53,701 bases of DNA from Asticcacaulis biprosthecium C19. GTDB taxonomy: Bacteria > Pseudomonadota > Alphaproteobacteria > Caulobacterales > Caulobacteraceae. The stretch's first letter is position 1, and each line of letters begins with the position of its first letter. Under the pieces are notes generated by a model. It did no database searches. It saw only the letters and a list, made by a program, of their open reading frames with translations, and was not told the DNA's origin. This document shows, in pieces, positions 24,737-34,767 of this stretch. Location: NCBI RefSeq assembly GCF_000204015.1, contig NZ_GL883079.1, positions 198,630 to 252,330 on the forward strand. Direction: 5' to 3'. The position numbers and the translations under genes are program-made.

Positions 24737-25537
24737 ATGCGTAGAAGCGCGTCATTTTCCGTGACGAAGGCGTTGTCGGCGGCCATTGCCGGGCTGCCGG
24801 CGGTGTGGGGCGGCGCAGGTCTCGCCTTGTTGTTGTTGTGGGCGACGGCGGTCGGCGGCCCTTTGCTTGTCTTGCAGCATCCGTCGGCGTGGCTGTGCCT
24901 GGCTCTTGTGGCGCTTGTTGCGATATTTAAAGTGATAAGCCTGGGCGCGCTTTACCGGACGGCGCTGTTCGGCAAAGAGGCGCGCAAGGAAGGCCTGGGG
25001 CCGCTGGGGCTGCAGTTCGGGCTGCCAGAGGTGCGCCTGATCGTGGCCAGCCTGCTGGTGCTGCTGTTTGTCGCCTTTATCGCCGCGGCGATAGCGATCG
25101 TGCTGATGGTCGGCTTCAGGATGAACGACGTCGACCCGCTTCACGCCGGTCCCTGGGGGCTGGCCGGGGCGGCCATCGCCCAACTTCTGTTGCTGTTCGT
25201 CCTTGTGAAATTCTCTCTGCTGCACGCGGCCAATATTGCCCAGCGCAAACTTGTCACGCTGAATGCGCTAGGCCTGACCTCAGGTCAGGCAGGTAAGCTC
25301 TTTTTCGGCATTGTTGTTTTAAGTCTGCCGTTCGCTTTGTTATGCGCCGGTGTCGTCCACCAATTCGCCCCGGAGATCCGCCTGGCGCAAGCCCTGCCGT
25401 ATCCCTGGTTGAACCAAAGGATGAGCCTGGTGCTGTATGGCGGCCTGCTTTTGCTGCAGGTTGGCGTGCTTTTGCCGCTGCTGACCGGATTCTTTGCCTC
25501 GGCCTATAGGCAAATTGAACGGTTAAGGGCAGAATAG
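24737..25537 (+). CDS. Membrane protein, divergent first member of a four-paralogue cluster
   Basis: A 266-residue multi-pass membrane protein (about six helices) of unknown function. It aligns by eye with the three genes that follow: an N-terminal amphipathic stretch, then G-L-P-A-V-W-G-G-A-G-L-A in place of R-P-W-x-x-x-x-W-G-V-V-L, and Y-R-T-A-L-F-G-K-E-A-R before G-L-Q-F-G-L-P-E-V-R-L in place of F-G-Y-L-R-L-G-x-D-E-L-R. It lacks the FAFEGF motif that starts the other three. The last helix ends in a basic tail. Start ATG at 24737. It is probably the first gene of an operon reaching 28335. Confidence 0.65.
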   Translation: MRRSASFSVTKALSAAIAGLPAVWGGAGLALLLLWATAVGGPLLVLQHPSAWLCLALVALVAIFKVISLGALYRTALFGKEARKEGLGPLGLQFGLPEVRLIVASLLVLLFVAFIAAAIAIVLMVGFRMNDVDPLHAGPWGLAGAAIAQLLLLFVLVKFSLLHAANIAQRKLVTLNALGLTSGQAGKLFFGIVVLSLPFALLCAGVVHQFAPEIRLAQALPYPWLNQRMSLVLYGGLLLLQVGVLLPLLTGFFASAYRQIERLRAE

Positions 25538-25568
25538 CCGTAAATTCGCCAAATTCCGGGGGACGGCC

Positions 25569-26498
25569 ATGAGCAAGCTCAATATTGATTTCGCCTTCGA
25601 AGGCTTCCGCATCATCCGCGAACGGCCGTGGCTGATCCCGGTTTGGGGCGTCGTACTGCTGATCTTCAGCTTCGCGTCGACAGCCGCCCTCATCCAGTTC
25701 GCAGGGCCGGCCCTGGCGGAGTTGGAAGCCATGTCGGCAAACCCGTCTTCGGACCCGGCCCAGGCCATGGCTGTTTTCGGTCCGATAGGGCAGATTTACG
25801 CCGTAGCCATGCCGCTTGGGCTGTTGGTTCAAGCCGTGATCGCCTGCGCGGTTTATCGCAGTGTTCTGCAGCCCTCGGCCTCTTCATTTGGTTTCCTCCG
25901 CCTCGGGACCGCCGAACTCCTCCAGATTGGTCTCTACATTGTTCTGGCTCTGATGTTTCTGGCGGCTTTCCTCGCCAGCCTCCTGGCAGGGGTTGTCGTT
26001 GGCGGCATCCTCAGCGTTGTTCTGGGGCTGATCGCGCTGCCGCTGGCCTTCATTGGCGTGGTCGTCGGGGTGGTTCTGGCCTATGGTGGCGTGATCTGGA
26101 TCATGATCCGCTTCTCGCTGGCTGGGGTTCAGTCGTTTGCGGAAAAGAAGTTCAATCCATTCGGATCTTGGGAACTGACCAAGGGCAATAGTTGGACCCT
26201 GTTCGGCGGATATCTGATCATGTCCATCATGGTGCTGCTGGTTTGCGGTCTGTGCGTCACGATTTACGCCATCGTCGTCGTAGCGCTTTCGGGCGGAAAC
26301 TTTTCCGCCTTGTCGCCCATCTTCGACGGCGGCCTGACATCGTGGGAAGCCTTTACCGATCCGCTGATGCTCAGCTATCTGGTGGTGATGAACCTGCTGG
26401 TATCTCCGCTGGCTGTCGCCCTGATGACCGGCGGCCCAGCCGGCGCGTACAAGCAACTGGCCGGCACGACCAAGGCGAAGGCCGAAAGCGTATTCTAA
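25569..26498 (+). CDS. Membrane protein, FAFEGF-motif paralogue 1
   Basis: A 309-residue membrane protein with about six hydrophobic segments. The N-terminus holds the cluster motif DFAFEGFRIIRERP (about 7-20), a cytoplasmic amphipathic stretch, before the first membrane helix. Other shared elements are C-A-V-Y-R, F-G-F-L-R-L-G-T-A-E-L-L, F-G-S-W-E-L-T-K-G-N-S-W-T-L-F-G-G-Y-L (about 200-217) and the near-terminal A-Y-K-Q-L. I do not recognise a characterised family. Neighbours on both sides are homologues, so the group probably arose by tandem duplication. A GGGG ribosome site lies ahead of ATG 25569. Confidence 0.7.
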   Translation: MSKLNIDFAFEGFRIIRERPWLIPVWGVVLLIFSFASTAALIQFAGPALAELEAMSANPSSDPAQAMAVFGPIGQIYAVAMPLGLLVQAVIACAVYRSVLQPSASSFGFLRLGTAELLQIGLYIVLALMFLAAFLASLLAGVVVGGILSVVLGLIALPLAFIGVVVGVVLAYGGVIWIMIRFSLAGVQSFAEKKFNPFGSWELTKGNSWTLFGGYLIMSIMVLLVCGLCVTIYAIVVVALSGGNFSALSPIFDGGLTSWEAFTDPLMLSYLVVMNLLVSPLAVALMTGGPAGAYKQLAGTTKAKAESVF

Positions 26499-26520
26499 CA
26501 CCGAAGCTGGGGGCTATGTC

Positions 26521-27441
26521 ATGAAGCTCGATATTGAGTTCGCGTTTGAAGGATTCCGGATTCTGCGCAAACGCCCTTGGGCGGTCGCAGCGTGGGGCGT
26601 CGTTTTTCTCCTTGCCAACCTTATAGGCTTCGGCAGTTTCGTTCCCTTGGCCCTGCCTGCCCTGATCCAGTTGTTCAATAGTTCGGGGAGCGCTCCCGAC
26701 CCGGCGGTGATTGCCAGCCTCATAGCCGGGTTGATCCTGCCTTATATCGTCCTGTTCATCGTTATGATCCTGGCTGGGGCCGTCGTCTCGTGCGCCGTAT
26801 TCCGCGCCGCGCTGACCGATGAAAAGCCTGGTTTTGGCTATCTTCGCCTGGGGGGCGATGAGTTCCGTCTGATCTTGGTCCATATCATTTTCAGTTTGAT
26901 GTTCGTCGGCTTCTATCTCGTCTGCGCGATTGTCGGTGGCATCCTGACCTTTGCGTTTAGTCAGATCGACGAGGATCTGGCCGGTTTGGGCGTGGGGCTC
27001 ACCATCCTGCTGGGGCTTGGCGTGATGATCTGGCTGATGGTGCGGTTGTCGTTGTTTTCGGTCCAGAGCTTCGATGAGAAGCGCATCAACCTGTTCGGTT
27101 CGTGGAAGCTGACCAAGGGCAAGGCCTGGACCCTATTCGGTGGCTACCTGCTGGCCGGTATCCTGGCCGTGGTCGTTGAAACCATCGTCATGACCGTGGT
27201 GTGGTTTGTGATGGCCATCGTGATGTTCGCCAATATGGGCGCCTGGCAGAGCATAGGCAATTCGGCGACGCCGGACCTTACCGCCATTCTCTGGGTCGTT
27301 GGACCAATGCTGGCGGGCTATATTGCTGTCTTCAGTCTGGTCGCCTGGCCAATCATGACGGCCATCCTGGTCGGAGCCCCGGCTGCGGCCTATCGCGCCC
27401 TGAGCGACCGTCACCCCAATACAGTCGAAAAGATATTCTGA
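26521..27441 (+). CDS. Membrane protein, FAFEGF-motif paralogue 2
   Basis: A 306-residue homologue of the preceding gene, starting 22 bp after it. It carries EFAFEGFRILRKRP at the start, F-G-Y-L-R-L-G-G-D-E-F-R-L in the middle, and F-G-S-W-K-L-T-K-G-K-A-W-T-L-F-G-G-Y-L, nearly identical to paralogue 1. It ends G-A-P-A-A-A-Y-R-A-L-S-D. About six to seven membrane helices. Conservation between copies is strongest in cytoplasmic loops rather than helices, which suggests those loops bind a common partner or ligand. Function unknown. Confidence 0.7.
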   Translation: MKLDIEFAFEGFRILRKRPWAVAAWGVVFLLANLIGFGSFVPLALPALIQLFNSSGSAPDPAVIASLIAGLILPYIVLFIVMILAGAVVSCAVFRAALTDEKPGFGYLRLGGDEFRLILVHIIFSLMFVGFYLVCAIVGGILTFAFSQIDEDLAGLGVGLTILLGLGVMIWLMVRLSLFSVQSFDEKRINLFGSWKLTKGKAWTLFGGYLLAGILAVVVETIVMTVVWFVMAIVMFANMGAWQSIGNSATPDLTAILWVVGPMLAGYIAVFSLVAWPIMTAILVGAPAAAYRALSDRHPNTVEKIF

Positions 27442-27489
27442 TCCGTTGGCGGCTTGCGCTGGCCCCCGGCAGCGGCTAAGCGATGAGGC

Positions 27490-28335
27490 ATGGCTCTTCC
27501 GTTTGACTTTGCCTTTGAAGGTTTCCGCATCATTCGGGAACGTCCACGCCTCATTTTAATCTGGGGCGCCGTTGCCTTGGTCGGTAACGGCCTGATGCTG
27601 GCCGTGGTCATCCACCTGGCCGGCCCCGTCCTGGCTCAGTTGATGCCCTTGATGGCTGATCGAACGACGGCGGAAGATCCGGCCACGGTGGAGCTGGCGA
27701 GCAAGATACTGCCCGCCATGGCCGCCTATGCCGCGATGGAACTGGTCCTGGGCGCGGTGCTGGCAACGGCCGCTGCGCGGGCCGCCCTGATGCCCGGTGA
27801 TGATCGGCTGGGCTATCTCCGGCTCGGCCTTGATGAACTGCGCATGTTGATCGTCCACAGCTTCATGCTGTTCATGTCGCTGTTTCTCCTGCTTGCAGGA
27901 GCGGCGATCGGCTCGATAGGGGGGACGGCAGGCGCTGCAACCGGCATGTTCGCCGCCTTCGGCGTCATCCTGTCGTTGCGCATCCGCCTGTCGCTAAACG
28001 GTCCGCAAAGCTTCGACCGCAAGACCATCGACCTTTTCAGCAGTTTTGCCCTGACCCGCGCTGAGGTTTGGCGGCTGATCCTGGGCTATCTCATGGCCGC
28101 AGCACTGGCCTTTGTCGTCTGGTACCTATGCGGCAAGGTAATTGAAGCGATCGTCGTCCTGACGTTTGGAACGCCGGGCATGCCAGATCCCTCCAGCCTG
28201 CAGGCCTATTTTACGCCCGCCAATGCGGCGATCACTGTCTTGTCGGGGGCTATTGTGGCGCCTCTGCTCGCGGCCATTGTCTATGGCGCTCCGGCCGCGG
28301 CCTACCGCGCTCTGAAGCCGTCAGGCCCCGCCTGA
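27490..28335 (+). CDS. Membrane protein, FAFEGF-motif paralogue 3
   Basis: A 281-residue third homologue. DFAFEGFRIIRERPRLILIW opens it, L-G-Y-L-R-L-G-L-D-E-L-R-M sits mid-protein, and G-A-P-A-A-A-Y-R-A-L-K closes it. The S-W-x-L-T-K-G-x-x-W element is degraded to S-F-A-L-T-R-A-E-V-W, so this copy is diverging. Six hydrophobic segments. The 3' end overlaps the convergent carbonic anhydrase gene by 15 bp. Function unknown. Confidence 0.7.
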   Translation: MALPFDFAFEGFRIIRERPRLILIWGAVALVGNGLMLAVVIHLAGPVLAQLMPLMADRTTAEDPATVELASKILPAMAAYAAMELVLGAVLATAAARAALMPGDDRLGYLRLGLDELRMLIVHSFMLFMSLFLLLAGAAIGSIGGTAGAATGMFAAFGVILSLRIRLSLNGPQSFDRKTIDLFSSFALTRAEVWRLILGYLMAAALAFVVWYLCGKVIEAIVVLTFGTPGMPDPSSLQAYFTPANAAITVLSGAIVAPLLAAIVYGAPAAAYRALKPSGPA

Positions 28336-29157
28336 TATATGCAGGAAATCGCGCTCGTTGCGTGCCTGCAAGGGGCGTGAATTGGGCCCGACCAGACGGC
28401 TGAAGGCATCGGCCTGTTCGGCGCTGACGCTCAAGGGTGATGAAAACACCATCCACGTCACGCCCTCGCTGCACGGCGGAGTCGTCAGGGACCCGGCATA
28501 GACGTAGAAGTCTTCGGTGCCCGGCATCAGGTCCTGGGCATTGATCAGAATGTCATTAAGCGGCAAGGGTTGACCTGGATCGGTCGGCAGATAGGTCCAT
28601 AGCGAGGCCAGCATGGGGTCGGCATTGCCAATGTCCGACATAACGCCGATGACCAGAAGGTCACCATGTTCATTTTGGTGGACGAAATGGGTTTCCAGGG
28701 CGGTGCGCTGACCGTTGATGGCGTGTTCGCTGGGCGAGTGGAAGTGGAACTGTTTCAGCGTGTAGACGGTGCTATCGAGGATAACGCCGCCGGCGTCCGC
28801 CGGCGCGACCACGACGGTGTGGCCGTTGTTCTGGATGGTCGCCGTCGAGGAATGGTAGGCGAACTGAATCTTCGCGGCCTTCTGGGGGGTCTTGCCGGCA
28901 ATGTCGATCGGCGACTGGCGGTGACCGGCGCCGCAGGCGGCGTTGTCGCCTCCCATGGCGGCCCAATGTTCCGGGCCTTCCTTGCCTTCGTAAGTCCAGT
29001 GGGCGACGGCTTCGGTCTTGGCCCCATGGGCGTCACCCTGCGGTGCGGCGTGTGGGTCGCCATGTGAGTCGCCAAGGGCGGCATCGCCGTGCGCCTCTTT
29101 CTTGGCGCAGGCCGACAGCAGGACAAGGGCGGAACAGGCGAGGGCGGTGAGTCTCAT
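28321..29157 (-). CDS. Alpha-type carbonic anhydrase, His-rich lipoprotein
   Basis: A 278-residue alpha-carbonic anhydrase that interconverts CO2 and bicarbonate in the periplasm. The lipobox L-L-S-A-C at residues 12-16 predicts a lipid anchor. A linker of about 30 residues holds repeated H-G-D and D-P-H units before the domain starts at W-T-Y-E-G-K-E-G-P-E-H-W. Zinc ligands are visible in Q-F-H-F-H-S-P-S-E-H (two His) and E-T-H-F-V-H (third His), with R-Q-S-P-I-D-I and S-L-T-T-P-P-C also diagnostic. Most bacterial members have a cleaved signal instead of a lipid anchor. It is monocistronic, converging with the membrane-protein cluster. Confidence 0.92.
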   Translation of the reverse strand: MRLTALACSALVLLSACAKKEAHGDAALGDSHGDPHAAPQGDAHGAKTEAVAHWTYEGKEGPEHWAAMGGDNAACGAGHRQSPIDIAGKTPQKAAKIQFAYHSSTATIQNNGHTVVVAPADAGGVILDSTVYTLKQFHFHSPSEHAINGQRTALETHFVHQNEHGDLLVIGVMSDIGNADPMLASLWTYLPTDPGQPLPLNDILINAQDLMPGTEDFYVYAGSLTTPPCSEGVTWMVFSSPLSVSAEQADAFSRLVGPNSRPLQARNERDFLHISGGA

Positions 29158-29212
29158 GCCCCCATCCTGCCAAGAGATGGTTAACAGAGATTAAGCGGCG
29201 TAAGGTAAAAGG

Positions 29213-30235
<1,023 letters not shown>

Positions 30236-30236
30236 C

Positions 30237-31201
30237 TTTTTCTTTGTTGATCGGTCGGCGTTCCTGGTCGGTGTCCTTGGAATAGAACAGAGGGATCTCG
30301 CGTTTCCCCGTCAAGTATTGACCGGTGATGGACCTGGGATTGCTTTTGATCGCTTCCGGCGCGCCCTGGGCAATGATCTCGCCCCCATGGACGCCGGCAG
30401 CCGGCCCCATGTCGATGACATAGTCGGCCTGTAGAATGGCGTCTTCGTCATGTTCGACCACCAGCACGCTGTTGCCCAGGTCGCGCAAGCCCTTCAGGCT
30501 GATCAGCAGGCGGTCGTTGTCGCGCTGATGCAGGCCGATCGACGGTTCGTCCAGCACGTACAGCACGCCGGTCAGGCCGGAACCGATCTGCGACGCCAGG
30601 CGGATGCGCTGGGACTCACCGCCCGACAGGGTGCCGGAGTTGCGCGACATGTTGAGGTAGTCCAGACCCACATCGTTAAGAAAGCGCAGCCGGTCCTTGA
30701 TTTCCTTCAGAATTCTTCGGGCGATATCGAGTTGTTTTTCGCTCAGCTTATCTTCGACCTCAGTGAACCATTGGTGGGCCTGCTTGATCGACAGGCGCGA
30801 AATCTCCGAGATATTCTTTGCGTCAATCTTGACGGCCAGGGCCTCTGGCTTGAGGCGGGCGCCGTTACAGGCGTCGCACGGCGTCTCGGACTGATAGCGC
30901 GCCAGGTCCTCGCGTACCCAGGAACTGTCGGTCTCGCGCCAGCGCCGGTCCATATTGGGGATGACGCCTTCGAATGGCTTGGTAACGTCGTAGCGTCGCG
31001 TTCCGTCCTGGTAGGTGAACTTGATCTTCTCCGTACCCGAACCCATCAGGATCACCTCTTGCACCTTTTCCGGCAGGTCCTTCCACGTCTTGTCCACAGA
31101 GAATCCATAGTGGATTCCCAGGCTTTCGAGGGTCTGGGCATACAGTGGCGAAGGGCCCTTGGACCAAGGCGCGATGGCACCGTCCTTCAGGTTGCCTTCT
31201 G
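30237..31201 (-). CDS. uvrA: UvrA middle segment (frame 2)
   Basis: Second segment. The frame is open from 31265 to 29913 but codes for UvrA only between the two shifts. It holds the loop G-A-I-A-P-W-S-K-G, the zinc module pair C-D-A-C-N-G-A-R-L, the ABC signature [12 protein letters not shown] and Walker B of cassette I ([16 protein letters not shown]). It ends in the interdomain linker R-P-I-N-K-E-K. The ORF's remaining tail (to 29913) is frameshifted nonsense. Confidence 0.75.
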
Positions 31202-32122
31202 GTCGGCGACGATCAGGTCGCGGTCGAACTTCAGCTTGACGCCCAGGCCATCGCAGGCCGGGCAAGCGCCGAACGGATTGTTGAACGAAAACAGCCGCGG
31301 CTCGACCTCTTCGATGGTGAAGCCAGAGACCGGGCAGGCGAACTTTTCCGAAAAGATGATGCGCTTCGGCTCGGTCTCGCCCTCAGCGACATCGGCGAAT
31401 TCGGCCACCGCCAGGCCGTCGGCCAGACGCAGCGCCGTCTCCAGAGAGTCGGCGAGACGGGCCATCAAACCGCCTTTAACAACAACACGATCGACGACAA
31501 CGTCAATGTCGTGCTTGAAGGTTTTCTCGAGTTTAGGCGCATCCTCGATGGCATAATACTGCCCGTCGATCTTCAAACGCTGGAAGCCCTGTTTCTGCAG
31601 TTCGGCGATCTCTTTTTTGTATTCCCCTTTGCGACCGCGGACATAGGGCGCCAGCAGCAGCAGCCGCGTGCCTTCGGGCAGGGCAATAACCTTGTCGACC
31701 ATCTGGGATATGGTCTGGCTTTCGATCGGCAGGCCGGTCGCCGGCGAATAAGGGATGCCGACGCGCGCCCACATCAGGCGCATATAGTCGTGAATCTCGG
31801 TGACGGTGCCCACCGTCGAACGCGGATTCTTAGAAGTCGTTTTCTGTTCGATGGAGATGGCCGGCGACAGGCCTTCAATGAGGTCGACGTCGGGCTTGGA
31901 CATCAATTCCAGAAACTGACGGGCATAGGCCGACAGCGATTCAACGTAGCGGCGCTGGCCTTCGGCGTAGATGGTATCGAAGGCGAGCGACGACTTGCCA
32001 GAACCGGACAGGCCGGTCAGGACCACCAGCTTGCCGCGCGGAATATCGACGTCGACACCCTTGAGGTTATGTTCCCGCGCCCCGCGAACCTTGATGAAGC
32101 CCTGATCGAACTGGTGCGCCAT
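31187..32122 (-). CDS. uvrA: UvrA N-terminal segment (frame 1)
   Basis: First segment of the broken uvrA. It contains Walker A of ATPase I (GLSGSGKSS at about 37-45), the Q-loop region with Y-A-R-Q-F-L-E-L-M and S-I-E-Q-K-T, the UvrB-binding part (about 120-250), and the first Cys pair of zinc module 1 (C-P-V-S-G-F, then C-P-A-C-D-G-L-G). Correct reading ends about 31199; the last two or three residues before the stop (K-A-T) are out of frame. Confidence 0.8.
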   Translation of the reverse strand: MAHQFDQGFIKVRGAREHNLKGVDVDIPRGKLVVLTGLSGSGKSSLAFDTIYAEGQRRYVESLSAYARQFLELMSKPDVDLIEGLSPAISIEQKTTSKNPRSTVGTVTEIHDYMRLMWARVGIPYSPATGLPIESQTISQMVDKVIALPEGTRLLLLAPYVRGRKGEYKKEIAELQKQGFQRLKIDGQYYAIEDAPKLEKTFKHDIDVVVDRVVVKGGLMARLADSLETALRLADGLAVAEFADVAEGETEPKRIIFSEKFACPVSGFTIEEVEPRLFSFNNPFGACPACDGLGVKLKFDRDLIVADQKAT

Positions 32123-32195
32123 ACGCCTGCTATCCCGAAAATTCCACAAAAGGCACTATATAGGAGCCTAACCGCGATTTGCCAGTCGAAATCAA

Positions 32196-32210
32196 GAACA
32201 TTTTGGCAAC
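32196..32210 (-). promoter_or_regulatory. Candidate LexA (SOS) box upstream of uvrA
   Basis: The minus strand reads GTTG-CCAAAAT-GTTC, one mismatch from the alphaproteobacterial LexA site GTTC-N7-GTTC. It lies 74 bp from the uvrA start, a usual SOS operator distance. uvrA is a classic LexA target, so damage-inducible control is a reasonable inference. Confidence 0.6.
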
Positions 32211-32357
32211 ATTCACGGGTTTGCGCCGCACTGCACACCTGCGCACGCCGTAATGACAGGTTTTGGCAGCAGGGCGCAAAAAGACATGGCGTGACAAAAC
32301 GAACAAAGTAAGGCCAATATTCGTCGTCAGGGTCGCGGGACGAGGGCAGAGCCGTAT

Positions 32358-33482
32358 ATGCGCGTCACCATAGAGCAGATCAGGGACGAGATCAGCGACC
32401 GACTGGAAGTGGTCGGTGTCTGGATCACGTCCCGCACCAACCCCCGTTCGCGCTGGATCGGCTCGACCTTCATCGTGCTCGGTCTTCACGCGGTGTTTTT
32501 CTGGGTTCTGGTGGTCAGCAAGACCGAGAACATGCGTCTGAAACCGTTCGAGGAAGAGGTTTATCCCGTTGAGTTATGGGAGGTTCCACCGCCGCCGGAA
32601 GATATCCCCGAGCCCGTTCCCGAACCGATCCCTGAGGAAACCGTCCAGGAAGAGGTCGAAACCGTGACTCCGCCTCAGGTCGAGCCGGAACCTCAGCCCC
32701 AGGCCCAACCAGTGCCGCAACCCCAGCCCAGTCCTGTTGAGTCGCCGCGGCGCAGCCTGACCGTCAAGCCCATGGACATGCCCGACTTGGCCCGCAAGCA
32801 GCAGCCCACGGCGCAAAACCAGACGCAGCGCGATGTCAGCCTCAATACGTCGCCGGCGCCAACTGCGTCGCCGGTACCGGCGCGGAACCTGGGGGTCAAG
32901 AAGCGCAATGAAGACGATCAGGTCTCAGCACGCACCCAGGAAACGGCGCGTAGCGACTCGACCACGCGCGATGTGTCGAACCTGAATCTGCACCAGCCGG
33001 ACAGGGTTGCACCGAACGCCCAGGCGTCGGGACTGACACCGGCGGCGCGCAAACCGGCGGGGAGCGCAGGTGGTGGCGGGGGCGGCATGCCAGGGGCCGG
33101 TCTGCCGCCGGGTTCCTTGCAGGGACTGAGCGGTGGGCGCTCAGGTGTCAGCCAGGCGATCCAGAACCATAACAGTTGCGTTGCGATTCAGCAGGCCGGA
33201 AAGCCGATTCCGGAAAGCTGCGATATGAGCGACCTGGCGGTGCAGGGCCGCATGGGCCCAAAGCCCGACCGGGATTTCCAGAATGCTGCCAATCAGCGTG
33301 ACGCCAATCTGCGCTACAAGACGACACCGGGGAGTACCGATTACTGGAAGCGTGTAAATTCCGCGCCAACGCCCGGCAGTGGAGGGCGCGACGACGATCT
33401 GCCCAAGAAAGGTGCCTATTCCAGCGAGAAAGATGCCCGGGTGATGAACGGGGACAATATCGACCCGAAGAACGGGAACTAA
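32358..33482 (+). CDS. Proline-rich single-span envelope protein (TonB-like architecture)
   Basis: A 374-residue protein I cannot name. After about 30 cytoplasmic residues there is one membrane helix (I-G-S-T-F-I-V-L-G-L-H-A-V-F-F-W-V-L-V-V), then a Pro/Glu/Gln-rich region (about 70-135, E-P-V-P-E-P-I-P-E-E and P-Q-P-Q-P-S-P), a low-complexity middle, a Gly run (about 232-238), and a short C-terminal part with two Cys (N-S-C-V ... E-S-C-D). The layout is like TonB/TolA, a membrane anchor plus rigid Pro-rich spacer across the periplasm, but the C-terminal TonB fold is not evident. Divergent from uvrA, convergent with the TadG-like gene. Start ATG 32358 with GAGGG upstream. Confidence 0.65.
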   Translation: MRVTIEQIRDEISDRLEVVGVWITSRTNPRSRWIGSTFIVLGLHAVFFWVLVVSKTENMRLKPFEEEVYPVELWEVPPPPEDIPEPVPEPIPEETVQEEVETVTPPQVEPEPQPQAQPVPQPQPSPVESPRRSLTVKPMDMPDLARKQQPTAQNQTQRDVSLNTSPAPTASPVPARNLGVKKRNEDDQVSARTQETARSDSTTRDVSNLNLHQPDRVAPNAQASGLTPAARKPAGSAGGGGGGMPGAGLPPGSLQGLSGGRSGVSQAIQNHNSCVAIQQAGKPIPESCDMSDLAVQGRMGPKPDRDFQNAANQRDANLRYKTTPGSTDYWKRVNSAPTPGSGGRDDDLPKKGAYSSEKDARVMNGDNIDPKNGN

Positions 33483-33485
33483 AGC

Positions 33486-34718
33486 CTACTTCACCAGCCG
33501 AACGCTCTTCATGGTGCCGCTGGCCCCTGAGGAACTGCCGGCCATAGGGCCAAGGTTCCACGTCGTATTGTTCAGGATCAACCGCCACACCACCAGGGTC
33601 AGGGCATCGGACTGAATGCCGGACTTGGCGTTCAGGGTAAGCTCGCGCGATGGCAGCCAGATCAGGCCCGTCAGCTTGTTGGCCACGGAGTCATTCAGCA
33701 CGAACTGGGTCTTGGACAGGCCGGAAGCCTCGTACATCAGGAGGTTGGCATAGGTGCCACTGGAGGGCGCGCTGAGGTCGGCTGAGATGCCGCTGTTGAA
33801 CTGGATCTTGGAGGTGTCGGCATAGTAGAAGGTGACGCCGGTGCCCTTCCAGGTGCCGCCGTTGACGTTCCATCCGCCGTTCTTGATGACATAGACGCCC
33901 GGCGCGAAATTGACCGTCGCCGATGAATTGTTGAAGTTGAACCAGCCGCAATAGACGCCCGGTGTCAGGTTCTGCGTCGCGGCGCTGTAGTTCTGATTCG
34001 AATAGGTGCAGGTCGATGATGCCGGTGTCGGCAGGGTGCCGGCATAGGGATCGCCCGAAGCCGCGCAACCGGTGACCAGGTTCGGCACGGTCACCGAATT
34101 TTTGATGATATTGGTGCCCTGGACGCACAGCTTTTTGAAGTTCAGGCTGCTGCCGGAATTGAAGATGGCGGCGGGATTGCCGGTCGACTTGACGTGAATC
34201 TCGCAGGACAAGGCTTGCACATTGGCGCCGCTGTTGACCAGAAGGGCCTGGCTGCCGCTTGGGTCCAGCACATAGATACAAGGCTTTCCCGCCGGCGCGA
34301 TCGTGGTGGTCCCCTGGGCGACCGATTTGACGCTGACCGTCAGATCGTTCAAGCCCAGCAGCTTCATGAAATAGGTCGGGCTCTCCAGGCTCGCCGTGCC
34401 GGTCAGGGTAGTGGTGACATAGGATGACGACGAGGCCGAGGACGACGACACGGCGCTGCTGTAGGACTGCGACGCGCCGTCCATGTCGTCGGCGACGTTC
34501 TGTTTGAAGGCGTTACTGGCGGATGTGCCCATCTGACTTGATGCGCGCACGCCCGTCAGAACGGCGGCATCCAGGGCGTTCTGCATGTCATGTCGCAGGT
34601 TGGACGCGTTGAACAGATCCAGAGCTCCGCCGCCTGCTGCAATCACCAGCGTCGCCGAAAGGCCGTAGATCATGGCCGCATTACCGCGCGTATCGCGCCA
34701 GAAAGCCCAGTTTCTCAT
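33486..34718 (-). CDS. TadG-like pilus assembly protein
   Basis: A 410-residue protein whose N-terminus is typical of TadE/TadG-like Flp pilus proteins: a short basic segment D-T-R-G-N-A-A-M-I-Y-G-L then one membrane helix, then A-S-N-L-R-H-D-M-Q-N-A-L-D-A-A-V-L. The exported part has a Ser-rich stretch (about 85-105) and a long C-terminal region with turn-rich G-V-Y-V-I-K-N-G-G and W-N-V-N-G-G-T-W-K-G-T-G elements that look beta-helical. Such proteins process or anchor Flp pili at the envelope, but no other tad or cpa gene is in the window. An earlier GTG at 34724 is possible; ATG 34718 is preferred. Confidence 0.75.
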   Translation of the reverse strand: MRNWAFWRDTRGNAAMIYGLSATLVIAAGGGALDLFNASNLRHDMQNALDAAVLTGVRASSQMGTSASNAFKQNVADDMDGASQSYSSAVSSSSASSSSYVTTTLTGTASLESPTYFMKLLGLNDLTVSVKSVAQGTTTIAPAGKPCIYVLDPSGSQALLVNSGANVQALSCEIHVKSTGNPAAIFNSGSSLNFKKLCVQGTNIIKNSVTVPNLVTGCAASGDPYAGTLPTPASSTCTYSNQNYSAATQNLTPGVYCGWFNFNNSSATVNFAPGVYVIKNGGWNVNGGTWKGTGVTFYYADTSKIQFNSGISADLSAPSSGTYANLLMYEASGLSKTQFVLNDSVANKLTGLIWLPSRELTLNAKSGIQSDALTLVVWRLILNNTTWNLGPMAGSSSGASGTMKSVRLVK

Positions 34719-34767
34719 CAACACTACCCGAATATTTTTTTCAAATATCGGATAGTGGGATGAAGAT

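Noticed and set aside
29181-29194. TTAA-N6-TTAA upstream of the carbonic anhydrase as a CtrA site
   Set aside because: CtrA sites need 7 bases between the halves; with 6 the match is probably chance.
30450-32311. Long plus-strand open frames (368 and 388 codons) opposite uvrA
   Set aside because: They mirror uvrA codons in a GC-rich genome, show His/Asp/Gln/Arg-rich nonsense sequence, and lack ribosome sites and family motifs.
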